In this document: in pieces, positions 9,785-16,857 of the stretch
Numbering within the stretch: the first letter of the stretch is position 1
How the letters are laid out: each line of letters begins with the position of its first letter
From: Calothrix brevissima NIES-22
GTDB taxonomy: Bacteria > Cyanobacteriota > Cyanobacteriia > Cyanobacteriales > Nostocaceae
DNA length: 64,000 nucleotides
Direction of reading: 5' to 3'
Assembly: GCF_002367995.1 (NCBI RefSeq)
Contig: NZ_AP018207.1
Coordinates: 5,569,963-5,633,962 of the forward strand
Made by a program: the position numbers and the translations under genes
The notes under the pieces: model-generated
The model's database searches: none
Seen by the model: the letters and a program-made list of their open reading frames with translations, nothing else
What the model was told of the DNA's origin: nothing

Positions 9785-10339
9785 GTGACAGCAAACCTAG
9801 TTAATCCTTCAACTTCTGTTTTTCGCCTCTCACCGTTAATTCGGATTACACTGTTGAGTTTATATATCGCCCTCACAGTTCCCTTACCTTTTTTAGCCCA
9901 AGTTACAGCTGCACCTATCCCACCGTCATTATTATGGCTAGGAATTGGTATCGGTTTGATTGCTTTATATGCAGTGTTGACCGAAAGAGTTATTGTAGAC
10001 GACCAAGGAATACAAGTAGCCTATCCTGTATGGGTACCGCGATTTTTTCGTAAAGGTTGGTCTTTGGCTTGGTCGGATGTGAAAGAATTAAAACCCCGCA
10101 CCACTGGTCAAGGAGGTATTGTATATTATTTCCTGAGTCAGTCTGGACAAGCTTATTTATTGCCGATGCGTGTAGTAGGATTTGCTCAACTCGTTAGGCA
10201 AGTACAAGCAAAAACAGGTATCGACACCACAGATGTGCGTCCTTTAGCACAACCTTGGATGTATTTTATATTGCTGGGTTTCACGTTATTGTTGCTGTTG
10301 GTAGATGCTTGGACTATCTCTACAGCCCTAACTCAGTAA
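9785..10339 (+). CDS. Conserved membrane protein with a PH-like segment, function unknown
   Basis: A 184-residue protein starting at GTG 9785. Hydrophobic helices lie at about residues 20-40 and 47-66, followed by a soluble section (67-150) with the pattern RVIVDDQGIQVAYPVWVPRF and LAWSDVKELKPR, like the bacterial PH-domain/YdbT-like modules that begin with a strand and a WxDI-type motif. A last helix is at about 158-178. I recognise it only as a cyanobacterial hypothetical protein of this kind. It is 68 bp upstream of the ABC ATPase on the same strand, but a heptamer array lies between them. No catalytic residues are evident, so a membrane-anchoring or protein-interaction role is possible. 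Confidence 0.7.
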   Translation: MTANLVNPSTSVFRLSPLIRITLLSLYIALTVPLPFLAQVTAAPIPPSLLWLGIGIGLIALYAVLTERVIVDDQGIQVAYPVWVPRFFRKGWSLAWSDVKELKPRTTGQGGIVYYFLSQSGQAYLLPMRVVGFAQLVRQVQAKTGIDTTDVRPLAQPWMYFILLGFTLLLLLVDAWTISTALTQ

Positions 10340-10342
10340 TTA

Positions 10343-10376
10343 CTAATTCGTAATTCGTAATTCGTAATTCGTAACT
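10343..10376. repeat. Heptamer array AATTCGT
   Basis: Four to five tandem copies of AATTCGT directly after the stop of the preceding gene. The same unit appears at 35202-35224, in both cases just beside a coding region. Confidence 0.85.
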
Positions 10377-10407
10377 ACGATTGATTTTGACCAATTCTTA
10401 AAGAAAG

Positions 10408-11196
10408 TTGAACTTGGATACTGTCACCCCAAAAGCCATACTCAAATTAGAGCAAGTTAATCTGTTTACAAAGCTCAAAACCCAACTATCAGCCAATCAC
10501 CAAGGATATCCCATATTGCAGGATATTTCCTTTGCGGTTTACCCAGGCGATCGCATTGTCATTGTCGGGCCATCAGGTGCGGGAAAAACAGCCTTATTCA
10601 AGCTGATTAACCGCCTGATGGAACCAAGTAGCGGCAAAATACTTCTAGAAGATCGGGAATATCGCCAAATCCCTATAGTTGAGTTACGCCAGGTAGTCAC
10701 GCTGGGATTACAAGAGTCTAAGCTTTTGGGAATGACAGTCCAACAAGCATTGGCTTATCCATTGGTATTGCGTGGTTTATCCAAACAGACAATACAGCAA
10801 CGAGTCAGTTATTGGATAGAACAACTGCATATACCCAATGATTGGTTAGGACGCACTGAAGTTCAACTTTCTCTGGGACAGCGCCAACTAATTGCGATCG
10901 CCAGAGCTTTAGTCATCCAACCAAAAATATTATTATTAGATGAGCCAACTTCCGCCTTAGATTTTGGTATTGCCACCCATGTAATAGAAATCTTAATTCA
11001 GCTGGCTGCCAGCCATCACACCACAATTTTAACAATTAATAACCAGCTAGAATTAGCACAGGTATTTGGTACAAGACTCTTCCACCTCCAGCAAGGTCAA
11101 TTGTTAACAGATCGAACAACTGCTGAGGTAGACTGGTCTAATTTACGCGCCAGCTTGCAACAAGCAGAAGCTCAAGCCTCCCAAGAGTGGATTTAA
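10408..11196 (+). CDS. ABC transporter ATP-binding protein (FetA/YbbL-like)
   Basis: ATPase subunit of an ABC transporter, 262 residues, start TTG 10408 (no better start before the first strand, ILKLEQVNL). Visible motifs are Walker A GPSGAGKTA, Q-loop LQESKLL, signature LSLGQRQ (variant of LSGGQ), Walker B ILLLDEP and D-loop SALD. At the place of the H-loop histidine (usual ILVTHQ) the protein reads ILTINNQ, so the switch His is replaced by Asn212. The short Q-loop region and overall pattern resemble the YbbL/FetA group, which pairs with a UPF0014 permease. No permease gene is adjacent, so the partner must be elsewhere. Substrate unknown. Confidence 0.85.
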   Translation: MNLDTVTPKAILKLEQVNLFTKLKTQLSANHQGYPILQDISFAVYPGDRIVIVGPSGAGKTALFKLINRLMEPSSGKILLEDREYRQIPIVELRQVVTLGLQESKLLGMTVQQALAYPLVLRGLSKQTIQQRVSYWIEQLHIPNDWLGRTEVQLSLGQRQLIAIARALVIQPKILLLDEPTSALDFGIATHVIEILIQLAASHHTTILTINNQLELAQVFGTRLFHLQQGQLLTDRTTAEVDWSNLRASLQQAEAQASQEWI

Positions 11197-11203
11197 ATAT
11201 GAG

Positions 11204-11340
11204 TCAGTGGTCAGTGGTCAGTGGTCAGTTGTCCAGAAGGCTATAGGTAACAGACAAAAATTATTTCTCCTCCTTGTCTTCCTTGTCCTCCTTGTCCCCC
11301 TGCTCCCCTGCTCCTCTGCTTCCTCTGCTTCCTCTGCTGA
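11204..11340. repeat. Heptamer GTCAGTG array and pyrimidine-rich TCCTTG/CTGCTTC arrays
   Basis: 11204-11230 holds about four copies of the heptamer GTCAGTG. 11269-11340 is a pyrimidine-rich run of CTCCTTGTC and then CCTCTGCTT units, ending at the stop codon of the convergent response regulator. No coding potential is visible. Confidence 0.8.
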
Positions 11341-12111
11341 CTACACCCTTTGCGTACTCAGAGTTGAGCGTTGATTGCTAAATCTCTCTTTGGGTAATTT
11401 TGCTGGTGATTGCGGTAAGTTGGAATTTAAAATTTCCATGTTAAACCGGTATCCTACATTCCGGATAGTTTGAATTAAACTGGGTTGCCGAGGATCTAGT
11501 TCAACTTTTTTCCGCAGCGATAAAACGTGAGTATCAATAGTGCGTGGATTATCAATGGCGTCAGGCCAAGCTCTTCTGAGCAATTCTGACCTAGACAGAG
11601 GTACTCCTCCAGCTTGTGCTAAAACGTATAGTAAACTGAATTCTTGAGGTGTTAAATCGATAAATTCTCCCTGAAATCTCACCCGGCGTTGCACTAAATC
11701 AATTTGCAAAGCACCATAATCTAAGTAAGCTGGTGCAACAGGCGTGCGGTTGCGACGAATTAGCGCTTCTACTCTGGCTAAAAACTCTTGCATCCCAAAT
11801 GGTTTGCTCAAGTAATCATCTGCTCCCGCCCTTAAACCGACTACAACATCACCTTCATTTGCACGGGCAGATAGCATTAAAATTAACGGCTGTTGCTGAC
11901 GATGCAGCCAACGGCAAAATTCAATGCCATCACCATCAGGTAAATCAGCATCTAGAATCACCAGTGTTGGTTGCTGGCTCAAAAACACTTCCCTTGCTTG
12001 ATATATGCTGGCGGCTTGATGTACGCGATATTCGAGCTGCTGCAAGTGCCAACCGAGCAACGACCTCAGATGGGGATTCCCCTCAACGATTTCAATACAA
12101 ACCGAACCCAC
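11341..12111 (-). CDS. OmpR/PhoB-family response regulator
   Basis: DNA-binding two-component response regulator, 256 residues. Receiver domain at about 4-118 with the phosphoacceptor in VILDADLPDGDG (Asp54) and conserved Lys in LSKPFG. In the acidic pocket the usual EDD is read as EGN, so one Mg-coordinating acid appears to be missing. The winged-helix DNA-binding domain (about 128-228) has DLTPQEFSLL, SRSELLRRAW and the closing TIRNVGYRF hallmark. No histidine kinase gene is adjacent, so it is an orphan here. The last ~25 residues are polar and not conserved-looking. Start ATG 12111. Confidence 0.9.
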   Translation of the reverse strand: MGSVCIEIVEGNPHLRSLLGWHLQQLEYRVHQAASIYQAREVFLSQQPTLVILDADLPDGDGIEFCRWLHRQQQPLILMLSARANEGDVVVGLRAGADDYLSKPFGMQEFLARVEALIRRNRTPVAPAYLDYGALQIDLVQRRVRFQGEFIDLTPQEFSLLYVLAQAGGVPLSRSELLRRAWPDAIDNPRTIDTHVLSLRKKVELDPRQPSLIQTIRNVGYRFNMEILNSNLPQSPAKLPKERFSNQRSTLSTQRV

Positions 12112-12665
12112 GGTGGCAAGACCCCTTAGCGTTGATGACTTTCAAATTAACAAGCCCATGCCCAAGGTTTTGTAGTCTTTGTTACTCCAATTATGATTAA
12201 CTTGACATTTTGTGATGACAATATTAGCTAAAAGTTTAACTTATGCTTTAACTTCAGCCGATTAGTAATATTCTTAAATTTTTGTTAGACTTATGAAAAT
12301 TATTTCTGGCTACACATCCTAGCTCCATCGAAGGGGGTAAAGCACCAAAAAGCGATCGCTAAACTCACCGATCCTGCCCAAAGGTATATCCTGACTTCAT
12401 TCCCAAAGCAGATCGCACCCGGCAAAACTTAGTTTTAAGATAGTCTAAAAACGCAGGAAGTTACAAAAGCAAATTATAAAAATAACTTACTTACTTGACT
12501 TATTTTGTGCTTTCTGGAATAGGATCAGAATACGTTGTAGCTGCTGGAGGGTAATACCCAAAGTAGAGAAATTGATTTTGACTCCTGGATAGGGGGAAAG
12601 TCACACTTCACATTTTTGCCCGGATCATTTACAATTCTCATTCCAAAGAGATTTATTCAGCAGTT
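12112..12665. other. 554-bp intergenic region between divergent genes
   Basis: It lies between the start of the response regulator (minus) and the small protein gene at 12666 (plus). It has one HIP1 site (12353-12360) and AT-rich tracts, but no ORF with coding character and no RNA gene that I recognise. It presumably carries the promoters of both flanking genes. Confidence 0.4.
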
Positions 12666-12920
12666 ATGCTCCAAGACACACAAACCATCCGCTATTACCA
12701 AAGAATTACCGACGCCTTCGTCGAGTTATGGAATCGCGGTTATCGTATGGACGATATGCGGATGTATTTGGATGGATATTTAGCCGCGCTGAGACATGGG
12801 AACGCCATTGAACCCTATTTGATTCATCGCCTCGAAGAGGAAGCCAGCCGCTACCTATACGATGCCTCAAACTTTGCAATGGTGCAACCAGAACCAGAAC
12901 CACAACACGATTACTACTAA
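12666..12920 (+). CDS. Small conserved cyanobacterial protein (DUF6761-like)
   Basis: An 84-residue acidic, mostly helical protein (MLQDTQTIRYYQRITDAFVELW, YRMDDMRMYLDGYLAALRHG, IEPYLIHRLEEEASRYL), with a charged tail. It has no signal peptide or membrane helix. I recognise it as a small protein common in filamentous cyanobacteria; the DUF6761 label is from memory and uncertain. Start ATG 12666 after a purine-rich AAAGAG stretch. A stable hairpin downstream (13041-13090) may end its transcript. Confidence 0.75.
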   Translation: MLQDTQTIRYYQRITDAFVELWNRGYRMDDMRMYLDGYLAALRHGNAIEPYLIHRLEEEASRYLYDASNFAMVQPEPEPQHDYY

Positions 12921-13040
12921 TGCCCTGCTGGGGTCAATGGTAGTTACCACTAATCAACGCAGATGATTATAGCATATTACCTGCCTTGATCAAGGGGTCG
13001 TGTGGTATGGAATTTTGAAGATATTTTTGATAAAACATTT

Positions 13041-13090
13041 TCCCCCAGTCATCTAATCTTTTTGTCGAGACTACTGGGGGGATTTTAGTT
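13041..13090 (+). terminator. Hairpin with CCCCCAGT/ACTGGGGG stem
   Basis: 8-bp perfect stem (13042-13049 and 13073-13080) with a 23-nt loop, followed by GATTTTAGTTT. It sits 120 bp after the stop of the gene at 12666. The T-run is imperfect and the loop long, so this is only a possible terminator; a decayed palindromic repeat is an alternative. Confidence 0.35.
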
Positions 13091-13102
13091 TGGGGGTAAT
13101 TG

Positions 13103-13252
13103 TTGACGGTTGACGGTTGACCGTTGACCGTTGTACGGGCGGGTTCACAAATATCCTCACGGATCAACGATAATTCTCAATCAACCCGCCCCTACTGACT
13201 ATGCCCCATGCTCCATGCCCAATGCCCAATGCCCCATGCCCCATGCCCCATA
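13103..13252. repeat. TTGACGG array, a 63-bp GTACGGGCGGG palindromic element, and an ATGCCCC array
   Basis: Three repeats in a row. 13103-13132 is a heptamer array (TTGACGG changing to TTGACCG). 13133-13195 is an element with imperfect inverted ends GTACGGGCGGGTT and AACCCGCCCCTAC. 13201-13252 is an octamer array of ATGCCCCA/ATGCCCAA. The middle element has an inverted-orientation relative at 15462-15522, sharing both ends and the internal ATATCCTCA. Confidence 0.8.
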
Positions 13253-13338
13253 ACAAAATGTAAACTTTTGCGGGAACTGCATAAAACTCTAAACAATCTC
13301 TGATAAGTGGATGCAGATCTTAGCTAGGAATATTTTAT

Positions 13339-14700
13339 GTGACAGTCATAGAGTTAAGTTTTGAGCAAGCAATGCTGGTTTTAGACAAAGCATTGCAAAA
13401 GAAGCATCTGAGTAATATCCAAGAGATGGTGCTTAGATTGTGCTGGAGTGGATATACTTATGCAGAAATTGCCGAAAGCTCGGGTTACGATGATGATTAC
13501 ATCCGAGATGTAGGCTTTCGGTTATGGCAAATGCTCTCAAAAGCGCTGGGGGAAAACATCGCTAAAAGTAATGTCAAGACAGTCTTGCGCCGCCATTATT
13601 CCAGCCTAAAGCAAGTAGAGTCACAAGTATCTACTATCGCTGCATTTCCTACCCCGAAAATCCAACAGCAGCAAGATTGGGGAGAAGCGATAGATGTTTC
13701 TGTGTTCTATGGACGCCAGAAAGAACAAGAATTGCTGCAACGCTGGATTATTGATGAAAAATGCCGTTTGCTCATGTTGTTAGGAATGGGAGGGATTGGT
13801 AAGACAGCTTTGTCTGTAAAGGTTGCAGAAAAGTTACAAAGTAAGTTTGATTTTGTTTTTTGGCGCAGTCTACGCAATAGTCCAGCAATTTCTGATTTGA
13901 TGCGGGAGTTAATTTCTTTCGTCTCCCAGCAATCAGCAGCGAGTTTACCAGAAAGCCTGGATGTACAAATTTCTTACTTAATGAAGTATTTGCGCTCTCG
14001 ACGCTGCCTCATTTTATTGGATAATATCGAATCGCTTTTGCAAAGTGGAGAGACATCCGGACATTATTGTGCTGGATATGAAGGATACGGTCAACTTCTC
14101 AGAAGGTTAGGAGATGAAGTCCATCAAAGTTGTCTAGTTTTTACTACCAGAGAAACCCCTAGTGGGTTTACAGCTAGAGAAGGTGACGCTTTACCGGTGC
14201 GATCGCTCCAACTCACTGGTTTATCTGCGGTAGAATCACAGCAAATCCTCGCAACTAAAGGATTAGTAGATTCGACAGATGAATGTCAGCAGTTAATTCA
14301 GCGTTATGCAGGTAATCCTTTAGCTTTGAAAATTGTCGCTACGACAATTCAGCATTTGTTTGATGGGAATATTTGCCAATTTTTACAGCAAGGTTCAGTG
14401 ATTTTTGGCGATATTTGGGAAATATTAGAGCAACAGTTTAACCGCTTATCTGCTAACGAAAAGCAGGTGATGCATTCCCTAGCAGTTAAGCAAGATTGGG
14501 TAGGTTTACAACAATTACAACAGTATGTAATTCCGCAAATCTCAGAGCGAGAATTACTAGAAGCACTTTTTTCTTTACAAAGGCGATCGCTAATTGAACA
14601 GCGCTCGGCTAGTTATACTCAACCAACTGTAGTTATGGAATATGTGAGTGAAAACCTGATTGGTAAAGTGTGCTGTGAAATACCGACAGGAGCTATTTAG
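13339..14700 (+). CDS. STAND NTPase with vWA-MoxR-associated N-terminal HTH domain, C-terminally short
   Basis: A 453-residue signal-transduction ATPase. Residues 1-90 form a sigma-region-4-like HTH (LSNIQEMVLRLCWSGYTYAEIAE, IRDVGFRLWQMLSKALGE), as at the N-terminus of many cyanobacterial NB-ARC proteins. The NB-ARC part has Walker A GMGGIGKTAL (149-158), Walker B RCLILLDNIES, sensor LVFTTRE and the GNPLALKI (GLPL-like) motif, then a winged-helix section ending EYVSENLIGKVC. Relatives normally continue into WD40, TPR or other sensor repeats. Here the protein stops right after the winged helix with an unrelated-looking tail (EIPTGAI), and the DNA beyond 14700 has no continuation. It may be truncated or a minimal form. 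Start GTG 13339. Confidence 0.8.
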   Translation: MTVIELSFEQAMLVLDKALQKKHLSNIQEMVLRLCWSGYTYAEIAESSGYDDDYIRDVGFRLWQMLSKALGENIAKSNVKTVLRRHYSSLKQVESQVSTIAAFPTPKIQQQQDWGEAIDVSVFYGRQKEQELLQRWIIDEKCRLLMLLGMGGIGKTALSVKVAEKLQSKFDFVFWRSLRNSPAISDLMRELISFVSQQSAASLPESLDVQISYLMKYLRSRRCLILLDNIESLLQSGETSGHYCAGYEGYGQLLRRLGDEVHQSCLVFTTRETPSGFTAREGDALPVRSLQLTGLSAVESQQILATKGLVDSTDECQQLIQRYAGNPLALKIVATTIQHLFDGNICQFLQQGSVIFGDIWEILEQQFNRLSANEKQVMHSLAVKQDWVGLQQLQQYVIPQISERELLEALFSLQRRSLIEQRSASYTQPTVVMEYVSENLIGKVCCEIPTGAI

Positions 14701-14808
14701 TCATTAGCTTAATCATGTTGTTCTCTAGCGCGATCGCACTTGATGCTACGCTCAGCCTAAATGCGATCGCGCTTTTTGATGATTTGTCTGATAAACCACC
14801 TCATAGTC

Positions 14809-14942
14809 CAATACGGTTCAGTTAGCATTAAAACCATGATTTAACGTAGGTTGGGTTGAGGAACGAAACCCAACAAAGCGGCTTTGTTGGGTTTCGCTAT
14901 CGCTCTACCCAACCTACATTTATCCTTAACTGAACTGTATTG
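14809..14942. mobile_element. 134-bp MITE with 16-bp terminal inverted repeats and 10-bp target duplication
   Basis: Left end CAATACGGTTCAGTTA and right end TAACTGAACTGTATTG are inverted repeats with one mismatch in 16. The element is flanked by perfect 10-bp direct repeats CCTCATAGTC at 14799-14808 and 14943-14952, the expected target-site duplication. The interior is itself nearly palindromic (GTAGGTTGGG with CCCAACCTAC; GAAACCCAACAAAGC with GCTTTGTTGGGTTTC), so the RNA would form a long hairpin. It has no coding capacity. A 10-bp duplication fits IS4-like transposases, but the parent IS is not in view. Confidence 0.88.
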
Positions 14943-15058
14943 CCTCATAGTCAAGCCTGCAAGAATTAAGCAATACTTGTAAATATCTAGTTGTAATTTT
15001 TAATGAGATATGGTGGCGTGAGTATTTCGGTCACTATAGACTATGAGGTGATGTCAAA

Positions 15059-15445
15059 ATGCCCAAATGGAAATTAGTTACAGAATTCACCTTTGATAGC
15101 GCTCACTATATCAAAGATTATGATGGCCCTTGTGGTCGAATGCATGGACATACTTATAAAGTGAGACTAGAAGCTACATCATCAAAGTTGCACTCTTCAG
15201 AATATTGCCCGCATCCAGTTATGGTAGCTGATTTTAAAACCTTAAAATGGGCTAAACAAGATGTGACCAAAGGCGGACTCGATCATTGCGTTCTCAATGA
15301 AGTCTTACCTCCAGAATATGAAACAACTGCGGAGATGATCGCCAAGTATATTTACGATCAAACTAAGCAGAAGTTACCCGCAGAGGTACAGCTTAAAGTT
15401 CGAGTTTCCGAAACACCGAATAGTTGGGTAGAGTATCAAGATTGA
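15059..15445 (+). CDS. queD: 6-carboxytetrahydropterin synthase-like protein (QueD/PTPS family)
   Basis: Zinc-dependent enzyme of the PTPS fold that converts dihydroneopterin triphosphate to 6-carboxytetrahydropterin in queuosine/deazapurine synthesis. 128 residues, the normal QueD length. Zinc ligands are visible as His16 (FDSAH) and His29/His31 (RMHGH). The catalytic Cys25 is in GPCGRMHGH, Asp75-His76 in LDHCVLN, and the substrate-binding Glu118 in VSETPNSWVEY. ETTAEMIAKYI matches the PTxE region. Start ATG 15059 with GAGGTG about 9 bp upstream. It stands alone, without other queuosine genes nearby. No preQ1 riboswitch was recognised upstream. QueD is the most likely assignment, but PTPS-family members with other pterin substrates cannot be excluded. 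Confidence 0.87.
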   Translation: MPKWKLVTEFTFDSAHYIKDYDGPCGRMHGHTYKVRLEATSSKLHSSEYCPHPVMVADFKTLKWAKQDVTKGGLDHCVLNEVLPPEYETTAEMIAKYIYDQTKQKLPAEVQLKVRVSETPNSWVEYQD

Positions 15446-15461
15446 AGATGATCGTTAGTCA

Positions 15462-15522
15462 GTAGGGGCGGGTTTATTTGGATCTTTGTTAATAATGAGG
15501 ATATCGATGAACCCGCCCGTAC
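15462..15522. repeat. 61-bp palindromic repeat, inverted relative of 13133-13195
   Basis: Ends GTAGGGGCGGGTT and AACCCGCCCGTAC are inverted repeats. Its reverse complement shares both ends and the internal ATATCCTCA with the element at 13133-13195. Small, non-coding and found at two places 2.3 kb apart, it looks like a dispersed MITE-like repeat. Confidence 0.75.
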
Positions 15523-15628
15523 AGTTTTCATTGGTCATTTATAGAAAAATTTGACTAAAATAACTTTCTTTGTCTCTTATTCGCCAATTATTTGCGTAAT
15601 TTGTCTTAATTTGACGCAATAATCACCT

Positions 15629-15680
15629 AAAAATTAATCCGATCGCTAGTTTCCAACTGTGCGATCGGATTAATTTTTGT
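15629..15680. terminator. Perfect 18-bp stem hairpin
   Basis: Inverted repeat 15629-15646 / 15661-15678 is perfect over 18 bp, with a 14-nt loop and a HIP1-like GATCGC core. A-tracts on the left and T-tracts on the right arm would give a U-rich end in both directions. It could end the queD transcript 180 bp upstream (bidirectional terminator). Confidence 0.55.
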
Positions 15681-15709
15681 TGAAGCAAAAATTTTTATAA
15701 AAAAATTAG

Positions 15710-15895
15710 CCGAATAAAAAGTATGCGCAATTACAGCAGATCAAAGCTAATACTATTAGCGATCGCCTCCAACCATCTGATGGACATGTGACGCTAGGAT
15801 TGGCGCGTGAAGTAGCTGATTGGATTGAGAATTTAGATTCACCGTTACTCAAAGCTGTAGGTGCAATCGAGATCTATTACCAACAGCAACTCTAG
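15710..15895 (+). pseudogene. Possible gene remnant without start codon
   Basis: An open frame ending at TAG 15893-15895 reads ...QQIKANTISDRLQPSDG and HVTLGLAREVADWIENLDS, closing with YYQQQL. Its composition (helical, mixed charge, in-frame HIP1 site) looks like a real protein, unlike the AT-rich flanks. There is a stop at 15707 and no ATG, GTG or TTG before residue ~27, so it is probably the 3' remnant of a decayed gene. A short product from GTG 15788 is conceivable. Family not recognised. Confidence 0.3.
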
Positions 15896-16597
15896 AGATA
15901 AAAGTTATACCAATTGCTGGGTAATAGCATTAAGTATTAGCAATCTGTCCCATGAATTTTTTGCTCTTGTCTGAAGACGAGTAAAAACCTTTACTTAAAA
16001 ATTGCATATTTTATCAGTGGTAGAGGTTAAACAATTAACTTCTACCATTGTTATTAATAGCTTACTGCTAGCTGATGAATAAAGATTGCAAAGTTATTGA
16101 GTAATTTGTTATACTCCAAATGCCAGCTAAATCTTAATATTTTTTTCCTCCTCAAGGTATAGAAATCGTTAAGCGCAAGTAAAATAAATTATATTAATAA
16201 TTCTTCTTATTGTGTTTTTGCCGGAAATTAATCTCTAATCCTCGTATTAATTAAGTTTTTCTAGCAATAAATGGCAATATCGCCGTTAAAATCTGTGGTT
16301 TACGTTGGCGGTAAGCCCTGCTAGAGCGAGATTTGGAGTTAACAGAATAATATTATTTTTTCTTCCACTGAAAGCGGTAAGTTTTAGGATAAAATTAAGT
16401 ATATATACTTGAAAAACAAGTAAAACTAGCCCAAAAATTAGCTGATAGCGATTGATAATTCTTAACCTTCATAAAGTTATAAATCGCTTTATTAAGCTTT
16501 TGATAATAGTTATCTCAGGTTCTACATTCATGCCGCAATCTGTTGCCAGAATTGTGTAATCTGAAAACAGCGAAGCTAATAATTAAATTGAGGTCTG
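15896..16597. other. Gene-poor AT-rich stretch with hairpins
   Basis: About 700 bp without a credible ORF. It contains a 13-bp hairpin (16018-16030 / 16035-16047, one G-T pair, 4-nt loop) followed by TTGTTATT, and a smaller one at about 15980-15995 (AGTAAA/TTTACT). The stretch could hold a non-coding RNA or terminators, but I see no known family. Confidence 0.4.
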
Positions 16598-16813
16598 ATG
16601 ACTCCTAAGATTATGCGTCAGCTTTGGTCGGTGGTGGAAACCGCCCAGACCAAGACTTTATTACAATTAGACGATGCTAGTTTGGTGCAATGGTTAGTAA
16701 AGCAGACCAACACCGAAGCATTGTTGGAACAGAAAGAGACTGATTTTCTGTGTGATTACATTCAATCGCGCCTGTCTCTGATTCGCGATTTAGCTTATGA
16801 ACGACAGTGTTAA
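16598..16813 (+). CDS. Small conserved hypothetical protein (71 aa)
   Basis: A short, mostly helical, soluble protein (MTPKIMRQLWSVVETAQTKT, LLQLDDASLVQWLVKQ, SRLSLIRDLAYERQ). It has no signal peptide, membrane segment or Cys motif. The start is ATG 16598, preceded by GAGGTCTG, a fair ribosome site. It resembles small proteins conserved among Nostocales, but I cannot name the family. It is convergent with ribD, 44 bp apart. Confidence 0.6.
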   Translation: MTPKIMRQLWSVVETAQTKTLLQLDDASLVQWLVKQTNTEALLEQKETDFLCDYIQSRLSLIRDLAYERQC

Positions 16814-16857
16814 GCGCGATCGCTCTTTGCTTTTGTGATATTTCTGATATTGAAGAT

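Noticed and set aside
12967-13167. 66-codon minus-strand ORF
   Set aside because: It runs through heptamer repeats and a palindromic element, so it is not a real gene.
15000-15058. Possible preQ1 riboswitch before queD
   Set aside because: No C-rich/A-rich pseudoknot pattern of preQ1 classes is visible in the short leader.
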